DNA from: Minisyncoccota bacterium
GTDB lineage: Bacteria; Patescibacteriota; Minisyncoccia; Phycocordibacterales; DATDWN01
Reading direction: 5' to 3'
Assembly (NCBI GenBank): GCA_025450615.1
Contig: JANWHC010000032.1
Location: 1-21,722, forward strand
Length of the DNA: 21,722 nucleotides
The notes beneath the pieces are model-generated. The model saw only the letters and a list, made by a program, of their open reading frames with translations. It was not told where the DNA came from and did no database searches. A program made the translations under genes and the position numbers. The first letter of the stretch is position 1. Each line of letters begins with the position of its first letter. Below are positions 1-4,912 of the stretch, piece by piece.

Positions 1-469
1 CGAAAAAATATCGGATTTTTTTATATGAAAACAGATAAGTAAATACTCCAATTCCTATATAGAAAATAAGTTCTACTGTGAGAGTCCAATATGATGGATC
101 GATAAGTCTTGTATAACCAACTATTCCGTTAAATAAATCACCAACCATAGTCATACTTTTGAGGTATTCAGTGAAATTTACTGAAGCTGCCCCAGGTATT
201 GAAATAGTTAAAAGATAAGTGAAAGTACAGAGTATCCAGAAAATTGGGAAAAGTCTTAGGAATCTATTTACAGCAAACTCTTTTAAAGTTTTACCATCTA
301 GCGATTTAACAATAACAAACCCGCTAATTATGAAAAATAGCTGTACTCCCAGATTGCCATACCTATACCATTCTAAATCACCAGTTTGCCGAAAAAGGTA
401 ATGAAAGTTCATCACCCAAAAAGCTGCGAAAAATCTTAAACCGTCGAGTAAGGAAAAGTGATTTTTCAT
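1..469 (-). CDS. Acyltransferase 3 family membrane protein, 3' end beyond window
   Basis: Reading the minus strand from ATG at 469 gives an open frame of 156 codons to the window edge. The N-terminus contains LLDGLRFFAAFWVMNFHY; R12 and H23 form the R-x10-H motif of the acyltransferase-3 (OafA/NodX-like) family. Further on are GVQLFFIISGF, a basic NRFLRLFP turn and SYWTLTVELIFYI, all typical of this family of multi-span O-acyltransferases. Such enzymes move acetyl or other acyl groups from the cytoplasm onto surface glycans or peptidoglycan; the substrate cannot be told here. Roughly half of a usual ~350-residue protein is present. The start is preceded directly by a perfect AT-rich palindrome (471-503) and has no ribosome-binding site. 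Family assignment is firm; specificity is unknown. Confidence 0.88.
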   Translation of the reverse strand, partial: MKNHFSLLDGLRFFAAFWVMNFHYLFRQTGDLEWYRYGNLGVQLFFIISGFVIVKSLDGKTLKEFAVNRFLRLFPIFWILCTFTYLLTISIPGAASVNFTEYLKSMTMVGDLFNGIVGYTRLIDPSYWTLTVELIFYIGIGVFTYLFSYKKIRYFF

Positions 470-470
470 T

Positions 471-503
471 TATAATTACATTACAGATTGTAATGTAATT
501 ATA
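471..503. repeat. Perfect AT-rich inverted repeat at an acyltransferase start
   Basis: Two 15-nt arms (471-485 and 489-503) are perfectly complementary around a 3-nt loop. The element fills the gap between the stop of the 506-898 gene and the ATG at 469. Each arm ends in TATAAT read outward-in, so it could contain a -10 box, an operator, or a weak terminator. No T-run follows the hairpin in the minus direction, so a classic intrinsic terminator is unlikely. Confidence 0.75.
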
Positions 504-505
504 GT

Positions 506-898
506 TTAAGTACCAGTGCTCTTTTTTCTTGCTTTGGCTTTTGTGCCAATAGCCTTGATAGGTTTTGATGTGTTTTTTAATTCCTCTAAAACTTTTGACA
601 AATTTTCCTTCAATTCTTCCGCGGCAACTTTTACATCTTCTCTACTCACATTTTTTGCTGTGTAGTATGTCTCAGCGACTTCATCGATAATATTAATCAG
701 CGTCTTACGATTTAGGTTACTTTTTAATGTCTCAGCTTTACTAAGTACGTCATCTTTTAGGTTAGTTGCCCAATCAGCAACTATTTTTCTATTCTTTTTA
801 GAATTTTTGCTTAAGTAAAAATAATATCCTGCAGCGATAGCAGCACCTGTAGCAGCTAATCCTAGTCCAAAATTACTTTCTTTATTTTTATTTGCCAT
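506..898 (-). CDS. Small membrane-anchored helical protein, YtxH-like
   Basis: 130 residues. After a short polar start (MANKNKESN) there is one glycine/alanine-rich hydrophobic segment (about residues 10-29, ending YYFYL). A long charged amphipathic helix follows (about 35-112), then a very basic tail (KAKARKK). This resembles the YtxH-like general layout: an N-terminal anchor followed by a helical, possibly coiled-coil body. No enzymatic motif is visible. The start overlaps the end of the upstream 888-1091 gene by 11 nt, so the two are probably translationally coupled. The function is not recognised. Confidence 0.75.
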   Translation of the reverse strand: MANKNKESNFGLGLAATGAAIAAGYYFYLSKNSKKNRKIVADWATNLKDDVLSKAETLKSNLNRKTLINIIDEVAETYYTAKNVSREDVKVAAEELKENLSKVLEELKNTSKPIKAIGTKAKARKKSTGT

Positions 899-1091
899 GG
901 GTTATTTTTTTAACTTTTAATCTTTTTTTCCATTTATCTATAAACGAATTTATTTTTTCTTTAGCCTCCTCCACTTTGCCAAGAAGTTTTAGGATTTTCC
1001 AGAGTATAAGCGATGCAAGTACTCCGATTACCACACTAAAAACAGAGGCGATAACAAAAAACACATCCATTTTGAAAAAATCCGATTGCAT
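888..1091 (-). CDS. Small membrane protein with basic tail
   Basis: 67 residues, or 60 if translation starts at the internal ATG (residue 8, MDVFFVIASV). One hydrophobic helix (about residues 9-32) is followed by an amphipathic, lysine-rich cytoplasmic tail containing KVEEAKEKINSFIDKWKKR. It lies 10 nt after the 1102-1329 gene and overlaps the start of the 506-898 gene, so these three form one minus-strand unit. It resembles small DUF948-like or YtxH-partner anchors in size and layout only; no family is assigned. Confidence 0.65.
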   Translation of the reverse strand: MQSDFFKMDVFFVIASVFSVVIGVLASLILWKILKLLGKVEEAKEKINSFIDKWKKRLKVKKITHGK

Positions 1092-1101
1092 GAATGACTT
1101 T

Positions 1102-1329
1102 CTAGTAAGCGGACTGATCTGCTCCTGAGTCGGGTGAATCTGTCGAGCCAGTTGGTATAGTAACGTTTATGTTAGTATCGTTTGATGGAGCCGCTGACCT
1201 AAAAGCTCCTTTTTTGTACAAGATAACTCCTCCAACAACAAGCGCAATAATAATAACTAATGCTACAGCCCACCCAGCACCACTATCACTGCCTCTTTCA
1301 GGAGAATTCGTAATAATTGTGTCCGCCAT
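1102..1329 (-). CDS. Small single-span protein with acidic tail
   Basis: 75 residues. A polar Ser/Gly/Asp N-terminus is followed by one transmembrane helix (about residues 19-38, VALVIIIALVVGGVILY), a basic stop (KKGAF), a short predicted beta segment (INVTIP) and an Asp/Ser-rich tail. The layout matches the 60-aa protein at 8618-8800 (helix, then TRGFF, then IEVKIGGG, then an acidic tail), suggesting two members of a small paralogous family. It is first in the 506-1329 unit. Function unknown. Confidence 0.7.
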   Translation of the reverse strand: MADTIITNSPERGSDSGAGWAVALVIIIALVVGGVILYKKGAFRSAAPSNDTNINVTIPTGSTDSPDSGADQSAY

Positions 1330-1407
1330 AAATTTTTATTAATAATAAATAATCCTCATACTAATAATAAACTTTCATTATGAAGCGGGGATTAAGTGAG
1401 TTTCTCG

Positions 1408-2163
1408 TTATTCAAGCGCAAGAAGGGGAATACTTATGTTTGAAATATTTACTGCAGGGCTTATTGCTAAAATATTTCCGTTTTCTCTCTGCACTACATG
1501 AGGAATATTATCTTGCTCCAGTTCTTTACAGATTTTTTCAAAAGAAGCGGTGTCTGCTTTGTAGAAATCTATTTCTTTTTCACCAAAAAACCAATCAGAT
1601 ATTTCTGGTTCAAGTCTCTTTAAATTACCCTCGGCATCATTTAGGTTTGACTCAAAAAGTGACAAAACTGCTTTTGAGCTCTTTTTTGCGAATTCGATTT
1701 TGTCTTTCGTTTTAAAGTTTGAGTCAAAGATAATATTTATGGATTTTCTTCTTCTAATGTTTCCTAGAGTTAAGCCTGGGATAATTCCTATTTTTATGCC
1801 AATAACGATAGCTTTTGGAAATTCTTTTTCTTTGGAAATATACCAAGAGGCTAGTGTGTTTGGGAAAATTCTCCTTTCTTTTATTTCTACAAAAAGCCAA
1901 TCAGCTCGTCTAACAGCTGAAGAATAATCTTCCAAGGCTATAAGCTTTGATGGATTTGATGGTGGATTATAATCAAAAACTTGAAATATGGATTCTCGCG
2001 TCAAAGTTAAAAGAGAAAAAAGGTATTTTGAAAAATCTGTATTTTTTTCTGCAAACTCGATTAGAGAAAGACTGATGGATTCTAGGTAATCAGTTTGTAA
2101 ATCGACTTTCTCGATAAGTGTATATTTTTTGACTAAAACCATACTTACAATCATATAGTTCAC
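1408..2163 (-). CDS. Hypothetical protein with possible PTH2-like C-terminal segment
   Basis: 251 residues from a GTG at 2163. In-frame ATG codons at residues 4 and 8 are equally possible starts and none has a clear ribosome-binding site. The protein is soluble and mixed alpha/beta. The middle has SKEKEFPKAIVIGIKIGIIPG. The C-terminus has a helix followed by NIPHVVQRENGNILAISPA, which by eye resembles the end of the PTH2 peptidyl-tRNA hydrolase fold (Gly-Leu/Ile-Pro, then a turn, then LAIGPA). The family's N-terminal catalytic signature is not evident. I do not recognise the gene with confidence, and the PTH2 link is only a hint. Confidence 0.6.
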   Translation of the reverse strand: MNYMIVSMVLVKKYTLIEKVDLQTDYLESISLSLIEFAEKNTDFSKYLFSLLTLTRESIFQVFDYNPPSNPSKLIALEDYSSAVRRADWLFVEIKERRIFPNTLASWYISKEKEFPKAIVIGIKIGIIPGLTLGNIRRRKSINIIFDSNFKTKDKIEFAKKSSKAVLSLFESNLNDAEGNLKRLEPEISDWFFGEKEIDFYKADTASFEKICKELEQDNIPHVVQRENGNILAISPAVNISNISIPLLALE

Positions 2164-2199
2164 ATTCTGTAGATTTGGTGAACCTAAAATATAAGTAAT

Positions 2200-2418
2200 T
2201 TATACACTAGTAATATCTAGGCTTGGCTCTGGCCCAAGAAAACAATTTGCTCTCAATCCACCTATTGGTTTTTCCTTATAAATAAATCCTCTTTCGCATC
2301 TATATTCTCTACATTGCTGAGGTGTTGTGCTACTGCATGATTTTAATGTTTTCGGTACAAAATAATAAATCGTTACTCCTAGTAGTAGGATTACAATTAT
2401 TAAGATAAATCTTTTCAT
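2200..2418 (-). CDS. Small anchored protein with four cysteines
   Basis: 72 residues. The N-terminus MKRFILIIVILLLGVTIYYF is either a membrane anchor or an uncleaved signal. The outside part carries four cysteines (CSSTTPQQC, YRC, ANC) that could form two disulfides. No known domain is recognised. The ATG at 2418 has no ribosome-binding site but is preceded by TAGAAT at 2425-2430 with an upstream TG (extended -10), leaving 6 nt to the start. This is the same leaderless geometry as other genes in this window. Confidence 0.65.
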   Translation of the reverse strand: MKRFILIIVILLLGVTIYYFVPKTLKSCSSTTPQQCREYRCERGFIYKEKPIGGLRANCFLGPEPSLDITSV

Positions 2419-2433
2419 ATCAAAATTCTAACA
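2419..2433 (-). promoter_or_regulatory. Extended -10 promoter, leaderless geometry
   Basis: On the minus strand, TGT-TAGAAT ends 6 nt before the ATG at 2418. Transcription would start at or next to the initiation codon. Confidence 0.5.
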
Positions 2434-2450
2434 TAGTTACATAAAATCGG

Positions 2451-2540
2451 CCGGACATTCGAACCCTACAGGTTCAGTACACCTGTTCTGTTTTTTGTAG
2501 CTAATTGCACAAAAAACTATCACAGGTTTTCGAGTCCGGA
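2451..2540. repeat. tRNA T-arm mirror hairpin downstream of tRNA-Asp
   Basis: The ends CCGGAC (2451-2456) and GTCCGG (2534-2539) pair. Inside, TCGAA/TTCGA, ACCTGT/ACAGGT and TTTTTTGT/ACAAAAAA also pair, giving a ~90-nt imperfect hairpin. The right arm TTCGAGTCCGG (2529-2539) is the exact reverse complement of the tRNA-Asp T-arm at 2611-2621. The left arm (2451-2464) is a near copy of that T-arm in tRNA orientation, with a 2-nt insertion. The element lies beyond the tRNA-Asp terminators. The same order of parts follows tRNA-Gln at 10968-11099. Confidence 0.7.
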
Positions 2541-2541
2541 C

Positions 2542-2562
2542 AAAAGCTCTCCCAGAGCTTTT
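2542..2562 (-). terminator. Hairpin terminator, second of a tandem pair
   Basis: Stem AAAAGCTCT / AGAGCTTTT with a CCC loop; read on the minus strand it ends in a T-run. It lies just beyond the first terminator of tRNA-Asp and probably backs it up. Confidence 0.65.
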
Positions 2563-2574
2563 TCCGAGTCACGC

Positions 2575-2598
2575 AAAAAGTCCCTTTCGGGACTTTTT
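2575..2598 (-). terminator. Intrinsic terminator of tRNA-Asp
   Basis: A 10-bp perfect stem, AAAAAGTCCC / GGGACTTTTT with a 4-nt loop, starts immediately after the encoded CCA of tRNA-Asp on the minus strand. A- and T-runs flank both sides, so it could work in both directions. Confidence 0.85.
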
Positions 2599-2675
2599 TG
2601 GCGCGACCGGCCGGACTCGAACCGGTAACCTCTCCCGTGACAGGGGAGTGCTCTAACCAGTTGAGCTACGATCGC
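2599..2675 (-). tRNA. tRNA-Asp (GTC), CCA encoded
   Basis: The minus strand folds as a complete cloverleaf. The acceptor is GCGATCG / CGGTCGC (one G-T pair). The D-arm is GCTC..GAGC. The anticodon stem CTCCC / GGGAG holds the loop CTGTCAC with anticodon GTC. The T-arm is CCGG-TTCGAGT-CCGG. The discriminator is G, as usual for tRNA-Asp, and the CCA end is encoded at 2599-2601, unlike the other two tRNAs here. Two hairpin terminators follow. Confidence 0.95.
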
Positions 2676-2697
2676 ATTTTTTCTGGTTAACAGATAA

Positions 2698-2726
2698 AAT
2701 CTAACAGGTTTTTACTCAAAAATCAA
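2698..2726 (-). promoter_or_regulatory. Promoter of tRNA-Asp
   Basis: On the minus strand, TTGATT (2721-2726) and TAGATT (2698-2703) are separated by 17 nt and lie about 25 nt upstream of the tRNA 5' end. This is a standard sigma-70 layout. Confidence 0.5.
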
Positions 2727-2746
2727 TTACACGAATCGATAGATTC

Positions 2747-3001
2747 CTATTGCCACTCTTTATTAATGAGCTTTTCCTTTTTAGACCTTGACCACTTCTT
2801 TACCTGGATTTCTCTTTTTCTAGCTTCAGATTTATTTTTATAAGGAACAGATTTATATATTAGGGTGAAAGGTCCTTGTTCTCTTGCCATCTGCGAACCA
2901 TCTCCTTTATTGTGTGCCTCAATTCTTTTTTCTACGTCATTTGTAATACCAGTATAGTAATATCCTGCTTTTGATTTTGCTATATATAAAAACCAGTTCA
3001 T
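2747..3001 (-). CDS. GIY-YIG nuclease superfamily protein
   Basis: 84 residues, about the length of stand-alone GIY-YIG domain proteins of the UPF0213/YhbQ type. The first motif is WFLYIAKSKAGYYYTGITND, where LYI and YTG stand for the GIY and YIG tripeptides. The catalytic-type arginine is in VEKRIEAHN. The conserved glutamate lies in SEARKREIQVKKW. The family cleaves or nicks DNA with a single metal; cellular roles of the small stand-alone members are poorly defined. It lies between two tRNA genes on the same strand. The start ATG follows directly on a REP-like repeat pair (3014-3074), with no ribosome-binding site. Confidence 0.9.
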   Translation of the reverse strand: MNWFLYIAKSKAGYYYTGITNDVEKRIEAHNKGDGSQMAREQGPFTLIYKSVPYKNKSEARKREIQVKKWSRSKKEKLINKEWQ

Positions 3002-3013
3002 AAATAAGAAGTG

Positions 3014-3033
3014 CCCTTCGACTTCGCTCAGGG
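3014..3033. repeat. REP-like repeat, variant copy
   Basis: CCCTTCGACTTCGCTCAGGG is a variant of the word CTTCGACAAGCTCAG found elsewhere in the window, with CCCT/AGGG pairing at its ends. It is opposite in orientation to the copy at 3056-3074, giving a mirrored pair like the REP pairs of BIME elements. Confidence 0.7.
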
Positions 3034-3050
3034 TACTTCTCCAAGCCCGT

Positions 3051-3075
3051 GTTTACACTGAGCTTGTCGAAGTGT
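3051..3075 (-). repeat. REP-like repeat abutting the tRNA-Met 3' end
   Basis: On the minus strand this reads ACACTTCGACAAGCTCAGTGTAAAC, matching the core of the 51-nt repeats at 12545 and 13450 at 24 of 25 positions. It begins at the discriminator base of tRNA-Met, so it occupies the place where an encoded CCA would be. Confidence 0.75.
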
Positions 3076-3145
3076 GTCGATGGATGGAATCGAACCATCG
3101 TTTAAGGCTTATGAGTCCTTCGTTCTACCATTGAACTACACCGAC
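3075..3145 (-). tRNA. tRNA with CAT anticodon, probably elongator Met
   Basis: The minus strand folds as a cloverleaf. The acceptor is GTCGGTG / CATCGAC, the D-arm GTTC..GAAC and the T-arm ATGG-TTCGATT-CCAT, with discriminator A. The anticodon loop CTCATAA gives CAT. The stem AAGGA / GCCTT has one A-G mismatch next to the loop. A paired 1-72 base pair and the lack of three G-C pairs in the anticodon stem argue against initiator tRNA. A lysidine-modified tRNA-Ile2 cannot be excluded. No CCA is encoded; a repeat begins at that point. Confidence 0.88.
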
Positions 3146-3172
3146 AATATTAGAAAATACCTCACAAATATA

Positions 3173-3225
3173 GCACAAAACCGCCTAGAGCGTAAAACAG
3201 ACTGTTTTGTGCCCGAGAGCGGTTT
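3173..3225 (-). terminator. Competing hairpins after the 3228-3686 gene, possible terminator
   Basis: Three pairings compete: GCACAAAAC (3173-3181) with GTTTTGTGC (3204-3212), AAACCGC (3178-3184) with GCGGTTT (3219-3225), and AAAACAG (3194-3200) with CTGTTTT (3202-3208). The region follows the stop codon of the minus-strand gene and precedes tRNA-Met. A U-rich end (GGTTTTGTGC) is only moderate, so the terminator call is tentative. Confidence 0.45.
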
Positions 3226-3227
3226 AC

Positions 3228-3686
3228 TTACTTTCTCCGGTTGTCGCGGAGAACATTTATGTTCTGATGAATCTTGAGAGCGTGCGCAATAGTGAACGCG
3301 ACAGGAGGAAGCCACCAGATTTTGCGCATGATGCGGTCTTTTGACTTCCGCATTTTCCCACTTACGTACATGACCCCTGTGTGAATTCCAAGAGTTGCGA
3401 GGTAGGCTTTCGGCTTCCCAAGTTTGAGAATTGGCCGAGCGAATGGGTTGTCCTCCACACACCGCGGGCATTCATCAAACACTCGGTAAGTGTAAACTCC
3501 GTCCACCACAGCAGTTGCGTGCATCGTGAGACCCAGCATCAGGAACTTCTTGTCGATGACTTTCACTTGCTCCTGTGCTTTTTCAGACTGAGCAATTGCA
3601 GGGACGCTTGCGTAGACTGGATCTTGAGCGAAGGCTCGTACTACGGAGACGAGGAGCAAGAGGAGGCTTACTCCTAACTTTCTCAT
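3228..3686 (-). CDS. Secreted or membrane hypothetical protein, compositionally foreign
   Basis: 152 residues. A clear signal peptide (KLGVSLLLLLVSVVRAFAQD) with a likely cut after AFA is followed by a polar stretch. Moderately hydrophobic segments come next (LMLGLTMHATAVVDGVYTY; ATLGIHTGVMYVS; WWLPPVAFTIAHAL). There is a CPRC pair in DECPRCVEDNPFARP. No family is recognised with confidence. Two things set it apart: its bases are visibly richer in G and C than the surrounding genes, and its ATG has a strong ribosome-binding site (AGGTGA, 5 nt upstream) whereas most genes here have none. Recent acquisition is a reasonable inference. Confidence 0.75.
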   Translation of the reverse strand: MRKLGVSLLLLLVSVVRAFAQDPVYASVPAIAQSEKAQEQVKVIDKKFLMLGLTMHATAVVDGVYTYRVFDECPRCVEDNPFARPILKLGKPKAYLATLGIHTGVMYVSGKMRKSKDRIMRKIWWLPPVAFTIAHALKIHQNINVLRDNRRK

Positions 3687-3771
3687 GGGTCACCTCATGG
3701 GTTTTTGTTCTATCTATACACTAGCATTTGGTGTCTTAAATACAACCAGAAATACAACAAGAGCTTCTTTT

Positions 3772-3780
3772 TGGTATACT
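3772..3780 (+). promoter_or_regulatory. Extended -10 promoter of prfB
   Basis: TGG-TATACT (3772-3780) is an extended -10 element about 35 nt before the prfB start. No good -35 is visible, which is normal for extended -10 promoters. Confidence 0.5.
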
Positions 3781-3788
3781 AGGCATAC

Positions 3789-3820
3789 GACCGCTGCAAG
3801 CGAGCGGTGGTCGCATGACC
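3789..3820 (+). promoter_or_regulatory. Overlapping hairpins around the prfB start codon
   Basis: ACCGCT (3790-3795) pairs with AGCGGT (3803-3808). A second hairpin, GGTC-GCAT-GACC (3809-3820), puts the first two bases of the ATG at 3815 in its loop and the third in its stem. An upstream GACC (3789-3792) could compete for GGTC. The folding could limit or switch initiation. Confidence 0.4.
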
Positions 3821-4741
3821 ATGGATGAAAAAGTGCTTAATTTAAAACAAGAATTAGAAACTTTGGAGGCAAATATGGCTGAGTCCACTTTTTGGAACGA
3901 TAAAGAGAAAGCTCAAGCAACTATCCGACGTATTTCTGAATTAAAGTTAGAAATTGCTGGGGAAGGCAAATATGATGTAGGCGATGCCGTCATGACTATT
4001 TTTTCCGGAGCTGGAGGGGACGATGCTGAAGACTTCTCAACTATTTTATTAAACATGTATTTAAAATTTTGTTCTAAGAAAAATTTTTCTGTAAGTGTTT
4101 TGCATGAAAATGAAAACGACCATGGCGGGTTTAGAAATGTCACAATAGAAATTTCTGGCCCTTCGACAAGCTCAGGGCAAGGAAAAATAGGCCCATACGG
4201 AGTCCTAAAAAATGAATCTGGAGTGCACCGACTAGTCAGAATTTCTCCTTTTAATGCAAAATCGCTTCGTCACACTTCTTTTTCAATGGTTGAAGTTATC
4301 CCAAAGTTCGAAAAAACAAAAGGTGTAAACGATATTGTCATTCCAGACGATGAACTAAAAGTAGAATTTTCTCGCTCGAGTGGTCCTGGTGGACAAAATG
4401 TAAATAAACGTGAGACGGCGGTAAGGCTAGTTCACATTCCAACAAATATTTCAGCTCAAAGTGACAACGAACGTTCTCAAGCTCAGAACAAAGAAAAAGC
4501 CATGCAGATACTACAAGGAAAACTTTATAAGGCCCTAGAAGAAGAAAGAGTTTCCAAAGAAAAAGGTATGTATATTTCCAAAACAACACAGATAGAATGG
4601 GGGAATCAGATACGCTCATATGTAATGCATCCCTACAAAATGGTGAAAGATCACCGAACAAATGTTGAAACTGCTAAAATTGATGATGTTCTCTCTGGCG
4701 ACCTTGATGAATTTATCGAAGCCGAAAAGACCTTGAATTAA
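3815..4741 (+). CDS. prfB: Peptide chain release factor 2, short form with repeat-derived insert
   Basis: 308 residues, against about 365 for typical RF2. It recognises UGA/UAA stop codons in the ribosomal A site and triggers peptide release. Visible hallmarks: domain 1 helix with MAESTFWND, the SGAGGDDAEDF segment (about 64-74), the SPF stop-recognition tripeptide at 144-146 inside HRLVRISPF, and the catalytic GGQ at 192-194 in SGPGGQNVNKRETAVR. Domain 1 is about 45-50 residues shorter than usual. Residues 115-122 (GPSTSSGQ) are encoded by a REP-like repeat inserted in frame (4159-4177). No early UGA or programmed +1 frameshift site is present. ATG at 3821 is an alternative start. Identity is certain; its functional state is likely but untested. 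Confidence 0.96.
   Translation: MTMDEKVLNLKQELETLEANMAESTFWNDKEKAQATIRRISELKLEIAGEGKYDVGDAVMTIFSGAGGDDAEDFSTILLNMYLKFCSKKNFSVSVLHENENDHGGFRNVTIEISGPSTSSGQGKIGPYGVLKNESGVHRLVRISPFNAKSLRHTSFSMVEVIPKFEKTKGVNDIVIPDDELKVEFSRSSGPGGQNVNKRETAVRLVHIPTNISAQSDNERSQAQNKEKAMQILQGKLYKALEEERVSKEKGMYISKTTQIEWGNQIRSYVMHPYKMVKDHRTNVETAKIDDVLSGDLDEFIEAEKTLN
4159..4177 (+). repeat. REP-like repeat inside prfB
   Basis: CCCTTCGACAAGCTCAGGG is the same core word as at 3056, 12561 and 13468. It is translated as part of GPSTSSGQG, at a position where other RF2 proteins run directly from the strand ending in ISG to the YG-LK-ESGVHRLVR segment. Confidence 0.85.
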
Positions 4742-4777
4742 TGAAAAATAATAAATTTGAGTGAGATCCGACGTGAG

Positions 4778-4863
4778 AAATTGAAAATATGAGGAGCCTT
4801 ATTAGTATAAGGTGACGATAATTTTCAATTTGGCAACAAGGAGATTGCCAAATTTAATTTTTT
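4778..4863 (+). terminator. Terminator after prfB with an overlapping alternative hairpin
   Basis: The terminator is a perfect 10-bp stem, AATTTGGCAA (4827-4836) / TTGCCAAATT (4845-4854), followed by a T-rich run to 4863. An upstream stem pairs AAATTGAAAAT (4778-4788) with ATTTTCAATTT (4821-4831) and encloses a CCTTAT/ATAAGG hairpin (4797-4812). The two stems share bases 4827-4831 and cannot both form fully, as in attenuators. It separates prfB from ftsE, which has its own promoter downstream. Confidence 0.7.
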
Positions 4864-4876
4864 CACTGAAATATTC

Positions 4877-4912
4877 TTTACCGAGGATCGTCAAATAAGG
4901 TATAATATTTAG
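4877..4912 (+). promoter_or_regulatory. Promoter of ftsE, leaderless geometry
   Basis: TTTACC (4877-4882) and a perfect TATAAT (4901-4906) are 18 nt apart. Six nucleotides separate the -10 box from the ATG at 4913, placing the transcription start at the initiation codon. Confidence 0.7.

Noticed and set aside
2505..2690. 61-aa plus-strand open frame
   Set aside because: It reads antisense through tRNA-Asp and its terminators.
3136..3677. Open frames overlapping the 3228-3686 gene on both strands
   Set aside because: Shadows of a GC-richer gene; the 152-aa frame has the signal peptide and the ribosome-binding site, the others do not.
3815..3900. Programmed +1 frameshift in prfB
   Set aside because: No UGA in the early codons and no slippery CTT-TGA with an upstream Shine-Dalgarno; the frame is open from 3815 to the stop.
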